Shown here piece by piece: positions 7,335 through 15,605 of a stretch of 20,280 nucleotides of DNA (positions are counted from its first letter, which is position 1; each line of letters opens with the position of its first letter). The notes under the pieces are model-generated. The model did not search any database. It saw only the letters and a list, made by a program, of their open reading frames with translations, and had not been told where the DNA came from. The stretch covers positions 1-20,280 of the forward strand of contig DQYP01000177.1 in assembly GCA_011043375.1 (NCBI GenBank), given 5' to 3'. This stretch comes from Thermotogaceae bacterium (lineage in GTDB: Bacteria > Thermotogota > Thermotogae > B21-G9 > HyVt-16). A program made the position numbers and the translations under genes.

Positions 7335-8401
7335 GAATTGAGCTTGATATATTTCAAGACCCGGATAGGACGGAACGAGCAACTCCAAGGAGAAGGCAAA
7401 AAGCAAGAGAAGAAGGAAGAGTAGCGCAATCAAGAGACCTAAGTATGGCATTGACTTTTCTAACTATGGTTGGTGCCTTAAATTTTACTTTCAAAGGTAT
7501 CTATAATCTTGCTTTAGAAAATATCAATTTCTTTTTCTCTTTTCCAGAATTGAATGAGGCTACATTTTTACTATATATGAAAGGGGCCATAATCAGGGTT
7601 TTATACACAATTGGGTTGGTGTTTGTGATAGGTGTTGTGGTTTCTTTGCTCAGTGTGTTTTTACAAACAAGATTTTTAATAGCACCTAAGGCTTTAAAAA
7701 TAGATTTTTCGAGGTTGAATCCTGTTGAAGGATTACGAAGGATGTTTTCGCTCAGGTCAGTGATGGAGTTTCTAAAGAATATTCTGAAGATAGCATTTAT
7801 AGGTGTGATAGCTTTCAGCTTTCTGAGATCTGAATGGGACAATTTCTTTCTGATGCCGTTTTTATCTCTCGAGGAATCTACCAAGAGAATGTTGTATGAT
7901 ATATTCCAGATAGCTCTAAGATGTGGGGTAGCACTTTTAGCAATAGGGGTTTTTGATTACTTTTATCAAAGATGGGAGTTTGAAAGAAGTATAAAGATGA
8001 CCAAACAAGAAGTGAAAGAGGAGTACAAAGAAGTAGAAGGTAATCCGGAAATAAAAAGAAGGCAAAGACAAATCATGACAGAGATCATGAGACGAAGAAT
8101 GCTCCAAGAGGTTCCTGAAGCAACCGTGGTTATAACGAACCCCGAGCATATAGCTGTTGCTTTGAAATACGATATAGATGAGATGGAAGCGCCCGTGGTT
8201 GTTGCCAAAGGTGCTGGGGAAATAGCACAAAAGATAAAACAAATAGCGCGTGAAAATGATGTTCCGATAATAGAAAATCCACCTCTTGCTAGAGCGATTT
8301 ATAAGATGAGTGAAATAGGTGATGAAATACCCATGGAATTGTACAGAGCAGTTGCCGAAGTTATAGCGCAAGTTTACCGAATGAAAAGGGTTGAGGTGTG
8401 A
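7316..8401 (+). CDS. flhB: Flagellar export specificity protein FlhB (start uncertain)
   Basis: FlhB is the membrane protein that switches flagellar export from rod/hook to filament substrates after self-cleavage. The conserved N-terminus is encoded from about 7340 (IELDIFQDPD, then TERATPRRRQKAREEGR) and lies well upstream of the first ATG in frame (7445). The open frame begins at 7310, after TGA 7307, and contains only ATT or ATA near-cognates. I tentatively use ATT 7316, nine bases after GGAGGT, giving 361 residues; ATT 7337 and ATA 7331 are alternatives. Four hydrophobic segments (about 45-215) precede a charged linker (EVKEEYKEVEGNPEIKRRQR) and the cytoplasmic domain. The cleavage motif is NPEH (275-278) instead of the usual NPTH. 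The fliR overlap is 19 bases. Identity is certain; the 5' end is not. Confidence 0.88.
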   Translation: MNEFKIRIELDIFQDPDRTERATPRRRQKAREEGRVAQSRDLSMALTFLTMVGALNFTFKGIYNLALENINFFFSFPELNEATFLLYMKGAIIRVLYTIGLVFVIGVVVSLLSVFLQTRFLIAPKALKIDFSRLNPVEGLRRMFSLRSVMEFLKNILKIAFIGVIAFSFLRSEWDNFFLMPFLSLEESTKRMLYDIFQIALRCGVALLAIGVFDYFYQRWEFERSIKMTKQEVKEEYKEVEGNPEIKRRQRQIMTEIMRRRMLQEVPEATVVITNPEHIAVALKYDIDEMEAPVVVAKGAGEIAQKIKQIARENDVPIIENPPLARAIYKMSEIGDEIPMELYRAVAEVIAQVYRMKRVEV

Positions 8402-8403
8402 GT

Positions 8404-10488
8404 ATGTACGGTAAATACATGGATGTTGCCGTTTCATTATTGATCGTTGCTATAGTTATGTTGATGATACTTCCAATACCAACACCAGTGCTGGATTTTT
8501 TGCAGCTGTTGAATATAAGTATATCGATAATAATAATCTTGTCCACTATGTATGTGAGAAATGCACTTGAACTTTCTTCTTTTCCAACAATTTTGTTGGT
8601 AATGACATTATTCAGGTTAGCGTTGAATGTAACTTCAACGAGATTGATACTCTTACAAGGCCGAAATTTCAGTGGTAAAGTTATACTCACATTTGGTGAT
8701 TTTGTCGTGAAGGGAGATTACATAGTTGGACTGATAATATTCCTCATATTGGTTATAATCCAATTCATAGTCATAACCAGAGGTGCTGAAAGGATTGCAG
8801 AGGTAGCAGCAAGATTTACTTTGGATGCAATGCCGGGCAAACAAATGAGTGTGGACGCTGATTACAATGCAGGATTGATAACCGAAGAAGAAGCACAGAG
8901 AAGACGTGCTGAGATAAGAAGGGAAGCAGATTTTTATGGTGCCATGGATGGTGCGAGTAAATTCGTGAGAGGAGATGCAATAGCAAGTATAATAATCGTG
9001 TTTGTGAATATAATAGGTGGGTTGATCATAGGAAGTATAAGGCATGGAATGAATATACAAGAAGCAGCGCAAACGTACACACTCCTCACAGTTGGAGATG
9101 GACTGGTTACTCAGATTCCTGCTTTACTTGTCTCCACTGCAACTGGTATCGTTGTCTCAAGAGCGGCTTCTGAAACAGATCTTGGAACATCAATGATAAG
9201 AGAGCTTGGAAGAGAAACGAAGGTTCTGATGCTGACTGGTGCTGTACTCGTTTTCCTATCTTTATTCACTCCTTTACCGACTTTTCTCACTTTAATAATA
9301 GGGCTTTTTCTGATGATCGTCTCTTACATGAGTTCCAGGGCTGTTCCAAAACCAGCACCGGAAGGGCCTGAAATTCCTGGAATTGGCCCTGCTCCTGAAA
9401 AAGGGGCAGAAGCTCCTCAGCCTTCGGGTGCTCCTCCCATGACGACTCCTGAGGAAGTATCAGAAATAATACAGTCGGATACTTTGGAAGTTGAAATTGG
9501 TTATGGATTGATACCCCTTGCTGACCCATCACAAGGTGGGGATCTCTTGGAAAGGATAACAATGGTTAGAAAACAAATAGCATATGAATATGGTTTGGTA
9601 CTTTCTCCCATAAGGGTTAGAGACAGTATCTTACTGAAACCGAATGAGTACGTGATAAAATTGAAAGGTGCAGAAATAGCAAGATATGAACTCATTCCCA
9701 ATAGACTGTTGGCTATGAATCCAGGAGCAGCTCAAAAGGAACTCCCAGGTATAAAAACAAAGGAACCGGCTTTCGGCTTAGATGCTATTTGGATAGATGA
9801 AGGATTAAAAGACGAGGCATTGAAAAATGGGTACACCGTTGTTGACCCTCCAACTGTTTTTGCGACTCATTTGTCTGAAATAATCGTCAGAAATGCTCAT
9901 GAAATTCTTGGAAGAAGAGAGATGGAATTATTAATCGATGGACTAAAAGAAAAATTTCCACGACTCGTTGAAGACTTGATACCAAATATCCTAAAAATGC
10001 ACGAAGTTAGAAGAGTGTTACAAAATCTCCTTAAAGAAAGAGTATCTATCAGAAACTTACCCTTGATTTTTGAAACGCTCATAGAATATGCGGAGAAATC
10101 TTCCGATATAGATTACTTAACGGAGCAGGTTAGAAGAGCTTTGAAACGACAAATAACTTCGATGGTAAAATCTGAAGATGGAGTCGTTCATGCCGTTGGA
10201 ATTGATCCGACTTTGGAGAAAGACTTGATAAATTCTGTCAAAGGAGAAGGAGAGGAAAGATATATTTCCATAAATCCCAGTATTTTAAGACAATTAGTTG
10301 AAAAGATTTCAGGAGCCCTTGAAGAACAGATGCGGAAAGGTTATATTCCAGTTGTAATATGCTCTGGTTCTTTGAGATTGTATCTCAGAAGATTGCTTGA
10401 GAGATATATTCCTTTGATAAACGTTGTTGCATACGAAGAGATAAGTGAAGGCGTTCAATTGAAAGTAGATTCACTCATCAATCTATGA
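8404..10488 (+). CDS. flhA: Flagellar export gate protein FlhA
   Basis: FlhA forms the nonameric export gate, with a membrane part that couples to the proton motive force and a cytoplasmic ring that docks chaperone-substrate complexes. The protein has 694 residues, typical of the family. The first half has about eight membrane segments with the conserved RNALELSSFPTILLVMTLFR block and the FHIPEP-type stretch around FTLDAMPGKQMSVDADYN. A proline-rich linker (315-349, twelve prolines) leads to the cytoplasmic domain (350-694). ATG 8404 follows GAGGT (8393-8397) by six bases; a GTG at 8398 overlapping the flhB stop is a less well spaced alternative. It is tightly coupled to flhB and separated from flhF by 21 bases. 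Confidence 0.95.
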   Translation: MYGKYMDVAVSLLIVAIVMLMILPIPTPVLDFLQLLNISISIIIILSTMYVRNALELSSFPTILLVMTLFRLALNVTSTRLILLQGRNFSGKVILTFGDFVVKGDYIVGLIIFLILVIIQFIVITRGAERIAEVAARFTLDAMPGKQMSVDADYNAGLITEEEAQRRRAEIRREADFYGAMDGASKFVRGDAIASIIIVFVNIIGGLIIGSIRHGMNIQEAAQTYTLLTVGDGLVTQIPALLVSTATGIVVSRAASETDLGTSMIRELGRETKVLMLTGAVLVFLSLFTPLPTFLTLIIGLFLMIVSYMSSRAVPKPAPEGPEIPGIGPAPEKGAEAPQPSGAPPMTTPEEVSEIIQSDTLEVEIGYGLIPLADPSQGGDLLERITMVRKQIAYEYGLVLSPIRVRDSILLKPNEYVIKLKGAEIARYELIPNRLLAMNPGAAQKELPGIKTKEPAFGLDAIWIDEGLKDEALKNGYTVVDPPTVFATHLSEIIVRNAHEILGRREMELLIDGLKEKFPRLVEDLIPNILKMHEVRRVLQNLLKERVSIRNLPLIFETLIEYAEKSSDIDYLTEQVRRALKRQITSMVKSEDGVVHAVGIDPTLEKDLINSVKGEGEERYISINPSILRQLVEKISGALEEQMRKGYIPVVICSGSLRLYLRRLLERYIPLINVVAYEEISEGVQLKVDSLINL

Positions 10489-10509
10489 TAATGTTAGCGG
10501 GATGATAAA

Positions 10510-11754
10510 GTGAAGATAAAGAAATATCTTGTTAAGGACATAAAAGAAGCTTTGATTCAAATTAAACAAGAGTTAGGAGAGAATGCGGTTATTCTTCAAA
10601 CACGAAGAATCCGCAAAGGAGGATTTCTTGGCATATTTGGTGGAGAAATTTTCACTGAAGTGACAGCAGTTGCTGAAGAAAACACCTCCTCAGTGGATTC
10701 AAAGAAAAAGGATTTTGATAATCAAGAAGATACCATCTATAACTTACGCGAAATACTGTCTCGAAACATAAGAAAGAATTTAAATAATGTTAAAAATTAT
10801 GAGAAAGGCAACTTCAACGGGGTGAAACCAGAAAATCATGATGAAATTGACAATAGGAATGTTTCAAATGGAAATCCAATTGCTTCAACAAATATAATTA
10901 AGGATATAGAGGAGATAAAACGAATGTTCGTACAATTGAATGCCAAGATAGAAATGTTCAATGGAGATCTAAGTGAGTTTCCAGCAGAACTCAAGAAACT
11001 GTTCAATAGAATGGTAGATCAGTCAATAAGCAAGGACCTATCGTTGAAAATGTTGTATGAACTGAAAGATGAAGAATCATTTGAGATCAACAGACTCTCC
11101 GATCTAATATCGCGGTATTTTGAAAAATTAATCAAAGTAGAAGTGCCAGACATTGGAAATGGAATCTCTATGTTCTTGGGACCTACGGGAGTTGGAAAAA
11201 CGACCACTTTAGCCAAGTTAGCAGCCAACCTCAAGCTGAAACAGAAGAAAAAAGTGGCTATTTTGACTATAGATACTTATAGAATAGCAGCAGTGAGTCA
11301 ATTAAAAACTTACTCCGAGATAATGAACATACCGTTTTTTGTGGCTTACACTCCACAGGAGGCAAGAAATATAATTTCAACTATCGAAAATTTCGATTCT
11401 ATACTGATAGACACAGCTGGAAGAAGCCAAAGAGACGAAATACATTTAGATGAATTGAAAAAATATGTGGAAGTAGTAAAGTCAGATTATAGATTTCTGC
11501 TTCTCAACATAGCAATAAATACAAAGGATCTGATAGACACTATTGAGAGATTCTCACTCTGCGAACCCACACATCTCATATTCACAAAATTGGATGAAAC
11601 AAATAATTTTGGTAATATACTAAATGTGGGAGATAATTTCAATTTACCGATAGCATTTATCACCACGGGCCAAGATGTTCCAGATGATATTGAAATAGCT
11701 GATTCCAAGCGTTTGAGTGAGCTGATTACAAAAGAGGTGTTTAAGAATGTTTGA
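10510..11754 (+). CDS. flhF: Flagellar SRP-type GTPase FlhF
   Basis: FlhF is a signal-recognition-particle-type GTPase that helps place the flagellar basal body. The protein has 414 residues. The N-terminal B domain begins MKIKKYLVKDIKEAL with ENAVILQTRR, followed by a low-complexity Asn/Lys-rich stretch (about 60-135) and a helical N domain. The G domain has P-loop GPTGVGKTTT (224-233), DTYRIAAVSQL, DTAGR (301-305), TKLDE (359-363) and the closing TTGQDVPDDIE. The start is GTG 10510 after GGGATGAT. The 3' end overlaps flhG by eight bases, matching the functional FlhF/FlhG pairing in which FlhG stimulates FlhF GTPase activity. Confidence 0.95.
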   Translation: MKIKKYLVKDIKEALIQIKQELGENAVILQTRRIRKGGFLGIFGGEIFTEVTAVAEENTSSVDSKKKDFDNQEDTIYNLREILSRNIRKNLNNVKNYEKGNFNGVKPENHDEIDNRNVSNGNPIASTNIIKDIEEIKRMFVQLNAKIEMFNGDLSEFPAELKKLFNRMVDQSISKDLSLKMLYELKDEESFEINRLSDLISRYFEKLIKVEVPDIGNGISMFLGPTGVGKTTTLAKLAANLKLKQKKKVAILTIDTYRIAAVSQLKTYSEIMNIPFFVAYTPQEARNIISTIENFDSILIDTAGRSQRDEIHLDELKKYVEVVKSDYRFLLLNIAINTKDLIDTIERFSLCEPTHLIFTKLDETNNFGNILNVGDNFNLPIAFITTGQDVPDDIEIADSKRLSELITKEVFKNV

Positions 11755-12601
11755 TCAGGCTCAGGCTTTGAGAAATAATACGTTAACCAATGACGTAAGG
11801 ATAATAATGGTCACGAGTGGTAAAGGTGGAGTTGGTAAATCCATAATAGCTGCTAATATAGCTGTTTTACTCGCTAAAACTGGAAAAAGTGTTCTTTTGT
11901 TCGATGCCGATGTCGGTTTTGCAAACAGTGACATACTTCTTGGGGTTACTCCTAAAAACACTCTAAAAGATTTTTTTTTGAATAAAAAGGATTTGAGGGA
12001 TATAGTTTATCCAACTAAATATGGTGTATGGTTGTTGAGCAGTGGCGCTGATGTGCAGGATATTGTTGTTTTTAAGAGTGAATCAAAAAATAGATTGTTT
12101 GGTGATTTTTTGAGGTTTGCACAATCAATGGATTACATAATCATAGATACAGGAACAAGTATGAGCTATTTCGATGAACTAAGAGGATTGTATGAAGTTA
12201 TAGATAGCTTGATCCTTGTGACTACTGGTGAACCAACGGCTTTGATGAACACTTACACTATAGCCAAGCTCATGGCTATGCGTGGTATAACTCCAGAAGT
12301 TCATGTGGTAGTGAATATGGCTAAAAACATAAGGAGTGCGAGAAGAATCTTGGAAAGATTCGTGATGGTTTTAGAAAGATTTGCCGGTATTGACGTAACT
12401 GAGCAACATATAATGATCTTCGATAATAGCGTTAAAAACAGCGTGGTCAACCAAATTCCCTTAGTAGAGCATTCGGCAAGATCTCAACCTTCCTTGTGTA
12501 TTAGGAGAATAACGAATATGATCCTGAAATCAGAAGAGCTTGGTGTTGGAAAGTTTGGATTCGTTGAGAAGATAAAATCTATATTTGGTATAGGAGGATG
12601 A
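11747..12601 (+). CDS. flhG: Flagellar number regulator FlhG (MinD-like ATPase)
   Basis: FlhG (also FleN or YlxH) is a MinD/ParA-family ATPase that limits flagellar number and activates FlhF. The protein has 284 residues. The N-terminus carries the FlhF-activating DQAQALR motif. The deviant Walker A SGKGGVGKS (24-32) has the signature lysine at K26, and DADVGFANSD (53-62) follows as switch I. The C-terminus VEKIKSIFGIG is an amphipathic helix like the MinD membrane-targeting sequence. ATG 11747 overlaps the flhF end and uses GAGGTG just upstream. Gene order and both end motifs separate it from septum MinD with good confidence. Confidence 0.93.
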   Translation: MFDQAQALRNNTLTNDVRIIMVTSGKGGVGKSIIAANIAVLLAKTGKSVLLFDADVGFANSDILLGVTPKNTLKDFFLNKKDLRDIVYPTKYGVWLLSSGADVQDIVVFKSESKNRLFGDFLRFAQSMDYIIIDTGTSMSYFDELRGLYEVIDSLILVTTGEPTALMNTYTIAKLMAMRGITPEVHVVVNMAKNIRSARRILERFVMVLERFAGIDVTEQHIMIFDNSVKNSVVNQIPLVEHSARSQPSLCIRRITNMILKSEELGVGKFGFVEKIKSIFGIGG

Positions 12602-12604
12602 AAC

Positions 12605-13288
12605 TTGGTTTATGTTGAACTTCTCGAGCCAGAGAAAGTGATCAAACCTGGTCAATTGGTCATCATAGAAACATCGGATCCGAATTATTCAGGAGTCTAT
12701 AAAAGCCTTGTTCATGATTTTTATCCGAACAGAAAACTTTTGAAGATAGCCATGCCGAGTTTCAAAGGTAGATTGGTTCCTATCGCACCTGGAACGATTG
12801 TGTATGTTAAGATAATGGATGGAAAGTCCCTCTATGCATTCAACAGTAGGGTTGTGGAATATGGAAAAGATGAGGAAGGATTCAACATTACTTATATAAA
12901 TGTTCCAAGCAAGATTCGAAGAATTCAAAGAAGAAGATTTGTGAGAGTCAATACGGTTTTGAAAGGAAGATTGAAATTTTCAGATAAAGATGAATATGTT
13001 TATTTCATAACCAAAGATGTGAGTGCAGGTGGAGCGCTTATAATAACGAGGATTCCACTTCCAATGGGAACGATTGTGAACATCGATCTATTTTTTACAC
13101 CAAAGCTTGTACTCAGGAACCAAAGGGCCAAAATAGTGAGAGATGCCGGGAAAACTGAAGAAGGATATCATTTGTATGGCTTGGAATTCTTGGATTTATC
13201 GGATTCGTTACAATCAAAGATAATCAGGTTTTGTTTTGATGTTGAGAGAAAAGAAAGATTACAGAAAATGTTAGAGGAGGAATCTTGA
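12605..13288 (+). CDS. YcgR-type PilZ domain protein (probable c-di-GMP flagellar brake)
   Basis: The protein of 227 residues has two domains: a YcgR N-terminal-like beta domain (about 1-100) and a PilZ domain (about 105-220). The c-di-GMP motifs are present: R110-x3-R114 within RRRFVRVN and D138-V-S-A-G-G143, the D/NxSxxG motif. This predicts real c-di-GMP binding. YcgR-like proteins slow or stop the flagellar motor when c-di-GMP is high; that role here is inferred from the domain and its place between flhG and cheC. The start is TTG 12605, seven bases after AGGAGG (12592-12597). cheC begins directly after the stop codon. Confidence 0.9.
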   Translation: MVYVELLEPEKVIKPGQLVIIETSDPNYSGVYKSLVHDFYPNRKLLKIAMPSFKGRLVPIAPGTIVYVKIMDGKSLYAFNSRVVEYGKDEEGFNITYINVPSKIRRIQRRRFVRVNTVLKGRLKFSDKDEYVYFITKDVSAGGALIITRIPLPMGTIVNIDLFFTPKLVLRNQRAKIVRDAGKTEEGYHLYGLEFLDLSDSLQSKIIRFCFDVERKERLQKMLEEES

Positions 13289-13906
13289 ATGTCTTTGTTT
13301 GAAAGTTTGAATGAATCACACATTGATCTGTTTAAAGAAATAGGTAATATTGGTGCTGGTAACGCGGCAACTTCGCTTTCAATGATGATGGGAACGAAAG
13401 TGGATATATCTGTTCCAAATGCTTCGGTAATACCAATTTCGAAGATTTCGCAGATATTCGAGAACCCCGAGGAAATCGTTACTGGGGTAAGGATGAAACT
13501 GGCCGGTGAAATCTCCGGCTTTATACTTTTTATAGTCGATTCGAAGGGTACGAAAAAAATCTTGAAAAAATTGGTTGGGTATTCAACTGATGATCTTTTG
13601 AATATAGATGAGATGTCGAGATCTGCGCTTTTGGAAATTGGAAACATAGTATGTGGTTCTTACCTAATTGCTTTGTCGAACTTCTCTGGTTTGAATACCA
13701 ATGCCCATGTGCCTGAATTGACCGTAGATATGGTAACCGCTGTGCTAGCTGAGACTTGTTTGAATCTTATGGACTATGAAGATTACACAATGATAGTGGA
13801 AACTAACATTATAATTGAGGATGAAAATATCAGGGCTTTCCTCATGTTTTTACCTGAGAGTCAAGGACTGAAAAAAATCCTCCAAAAAATGGGTATGGAA
13901 GTGTGA
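13289..13906 (+). CDS. cheC: CheY-P phosphatase CheC
   Basis: CheC dephosphorylates CheY-P and regulates CheD in chemotaxis adaptation. The protein has 205 residues with two copies of the catalytic E-x2-N pattern: E17/N20 in LFKEIGNIGAGNA and E116/N119 in LLEIGNIVCG. Two active sites mark CheC rather than FliY or CheX. ATG 13289 follows GGAGGAAT, and cheD starts three bases after its stop. The CheC-CheD pairing is the usual arrangement in Thermotoga and Bacillus-type chemotaxis. Confidence 0.95.
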   Translation: MSLFESLNESHIDLFKEIGNIGAGNAATSLSMMMGTKVDISVPNASVIPISKISQIFENPEEIVTGVRMKLAGEISGFILFIVDSKGTKKILKKLVGYSTDDLLNIDEMSRSALLEIGNIVCGSYLIALSNFSGLNTNAHVPELTVDMVTAVLAETCLNLMDYEDYTMIVETNIIIEDENIRAFLMFLPESQGLKKILQKMGMEV

Positions 13907-13909
13907 AGT

Positions 13910-14401
13910 ATGGATGGAAAGATAATAATAGGGATAGGTGAATACAAAGCAGCTAAGAACCCTGCAATTTTGGTTACCCTTGGTTTGGGATCCTGTGTGG
14001 GCGTGTGTATAAGGGACCCATCTAAAAGAATTGGAGGAATGATACACGTTATGTTACCAAGCAGCGGCGGAAACAGGAATGTGAGGAATCCTGGAAAATA
14101 CGCTGATACGGGTATTCCATTGCTCTTAGAAGAGATTAAAAAACTTGGTGGAAATTTGAACAATTTGGAAGCGAAAATTGCCGGTGGTGCATCTATGTTT
14201 AAGGGAAGCAACAATGCAATAAACATAGGTGAAAAAAACGTTGAAACGGTGAAAAAAATATTGAGAGAGCACAGAATCAAATTACTCGCTGAAGATACAG
14301 GAGGGAACAGAGCGAGAAGTATAGAGTATAATATTTCTACGGGTGTTTTGTTGGTTAGGATCGTTGGGGGAGGGGAAAAACTAGAAATCAAGGAGATATA
14401 A
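13910..14401 (+). CDS. cheD: Chemoreceptor glutamine deamidase CheD
   Basis: CheD deamidates glutamines on chemoreceptors and binds CheC, stimulating its phosphatase activity. The protein has 163 residues. The catalytic triad is T23, C29 (LGLGSC) and H46 (GGMIHVMLP). The spacing of 6 and 17 residues equals that of the T. maritima CheD triad T21/C27/H44. ATG 13910 follows GGAAGTGTG (13897-13905), overlapping the cheC end. fliA starts one base after its stop. Confidence 0.95.
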   Translation: MDGKIIIGIGEYKAAKNPAILVTLGLGSCVGVCIRDPSKRIGGMIHVMLPSSGGNRNVRNPGKYADTGIPLLLEEIKKLGGNLNNLEAKIAGGASMFKGSNNAINIGEKNVETVKKILREHRIKLLAEDTGGNRARSIEYNISTGVLLVRIVGGGEKLEIKEI

Positions 14402-14402
14402 G

Positions 14403-15149
14403 ATGGGGATCGAAAGATACAGAGTTTTTTCAAGATTCAAGGATCTCAATTCAAAAGAGAAGATTATTGAAGTTATGTTACCCAAAATAAAATGGCTTGC
14501 TACATCAATATCGAGAGATTTACCCAAGAGTGTTGAAGTTGATGATTTAGTTCAGGAAGGAGTAATAGGACTTTTGAGTGCCCTGGAGAACTACGATCCC
14601 ACAAAGGGGGCATCTTTTACAACGTATGCTATGAAAAGAATAAGAGGTGCGATGTACGACTATTTACGTAAAATAGATTGGATGCCCAGAGGGGTTAGAA
14701 AGAAGTTGAAGGAAGTTGAAGAAGCAATATTGGTTTTGGAGGGTAAACTTCAGGGGATCCCAGACGATAAAGAAATTGCAAACTATTTGGATATGAGTGA
14801 AAAAGAAGTAAAAAATATAAAAAAAGAAATGTCCAGGAGACAGATCTTTTCACTTGATTCTTATCTATTCGATGATAATGAGGACTCATTGATCGAGCAT
14901 ATTGAATCAACTGAACCTAATCCAGAACAGAAATACGAGAGAGAGGAAATAATAGAAGCCTTGAAAAATTCGATATCCAAACTCTCTGAGCGGGAACAGC
15001 TTGTGATATCTTTATATTATAATGAAGAGTTGAACTTCAAAGAAATAGGTAAGGTCTTAAATGTGAGTGAATCGAGAATATCGCAAATACACTCCGCGGC
15101 CTTGATTAAAATAAAAAAGTACATGAGAGAGTTTCTTGGGAGTGATTAA
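14403..15149 (+). CDS. fliA: RNA polymerase flagellar sigma factor sigma-28 (FliA/SigD/WhiG family)
   Basis: This sigma factor directs RNA polymerase to late flagellar and chemotaxis promoters. The protein has 248 residues. Region 2 contains DLVQEGVIGLLSALENYDP and FTTYAMKRIRGAMYDYLR, followed by the DWMPRGVRKK motif typical of the sigma-28 group. Region 3 is about 100-140. Region 4 has LSEREQLVISLYYNEELNF and the helix-turn-helix KEIGKVLNVSESRISQIH. ATG 14403 follows AAGGAGAT (14390-14397). I saw no anti-sigma factor FlgM here. Confidence 0.95.
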   Translation: MGIERYRVFSRFKDLNSKEKIIEVMLPKIKWLATSISRDLPKSVEVDDLVQEGVIGLLSALENYDPTKGASFTTYAMKRIRGAMYDYLRKIDWMPRGVRKKLKEVEEAILVLEGKLQGIPDDKEIANYLDMSEKEVKNIKKEMSRRQIFSLDSYLFDDNEDSLIEHIESTEPNPEQKYEREEIIEALKNSISKLSEREQLVISLYYNEELNFKEIGKVLNVSESRISQIHSAALIKIKKYMREFLGSD

Positions 15150-15150
15150 A

Positions 15151-15453
15151 ATGAGACCCGTTGATATTCAGATCTCCTTGATCAGAGGACCAGAAGCTGT
15201 ACAACTAATAGGCCAGAGTTATGAGGCAATGTCTGTGAATCAGCAGATAAATGCACACGAGTTTGTTTTGGAAACACAACATGAAGCCAATCAGGTTAGA
15301 AGTAAAGACAATGTGAGTACGGCAAACATGAAGAATTCGACAGAGAAAGAAGGAAGATCATTTCAGATGGTTGTTCGTACGAAAAAGAAGAAGAGCAGAA
15401 CTGATATTTCAAACGATGATTACAGAGGAAAATTCATAGATGTTAGGTTGTAA
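15151..15453 (+). CDS. Small conserved-looking flagellar-operon protein, function unknown
   Basis: The protein has 100 residues, is hydrophilic, and has no membrane segment or signal peptide. It begins MRPVDIQISLIRGPEAVQLI, has a Gln/Asn/Glu-rich helical middle (about 25-50), a basic cluster RTKKKKSR (about 77-84), and ends DDYRGKFIDVRL. Short proteins with similar MRPxxxQ starts follow fliA in some clostridial flagellar loci as I recall, but I cannot confirm homology. ATG 15151 lies five bases after GGAGTGA (15139-15145), inside the end of fliA; an in-frame GTG/ATG region further upstream (15136) has no ribosome binding site. It is the last gene of the flagellar run. Confidence 0.75.
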   Translation: MRPVDIQISLIRGPEAVQLIGQSYEAMSVNQQINAHEFVLETQHEANQVRSKDNVSTANMKNSTEKEGRSFQMVVRTKKKKSRTDISNDDYRGKFIDVRL

Positions 15454-15605
15454 ACTGCGAAGAACGGCTTTCCGGAGTTCCAATAATTCATTGGTGAAAT
15501 TCATCGAGAGTTCTTTCCAAAAGTTGTTAGTCTTGATCTTCTGTAAACTGAAAATTTCAAGGTGAAAAATGCGATTGATATTACAACTACTGTGAGGGAA
15601 AAGCA
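15454..15605 (+). other. 152-bp gap before mfd, nothing firm
   Basis: I see no convincing gene, terminator or promoter. Minor features are a 9-base direct repeat TGTAAACTG (at about 15450 and 15542) and a short inverted repeat CCAAT/ATTGG (15480-15494). This is the largest gap in the right half, so a promoter for mfd-mnmE could lie here. Only the mfd ribosome binding site GAGGG (15594-15598) is clear. Confidence 0.4.

Noticed and set aside
13502..13519. GCCGG/CCGGC inverted repeat in cheC
   Set aside because: Only five base pairs, wholly inside the coding sequence, and explained by codons for AGEISG.
13861..14433. - strand open frame (190 codons) over cheD
   Set aside because: cheD has a complete catalytic triad on the + strand; the reverse frame is Ser/Pro/Phe-rich with no recognisable motif.
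15480..15494. CCAAT/ATTGG inverted repeat in the gap before mfd
   Set aside because: Five-base arms are expected by chance, there is no T-run, and no clear promoter elements frame it.
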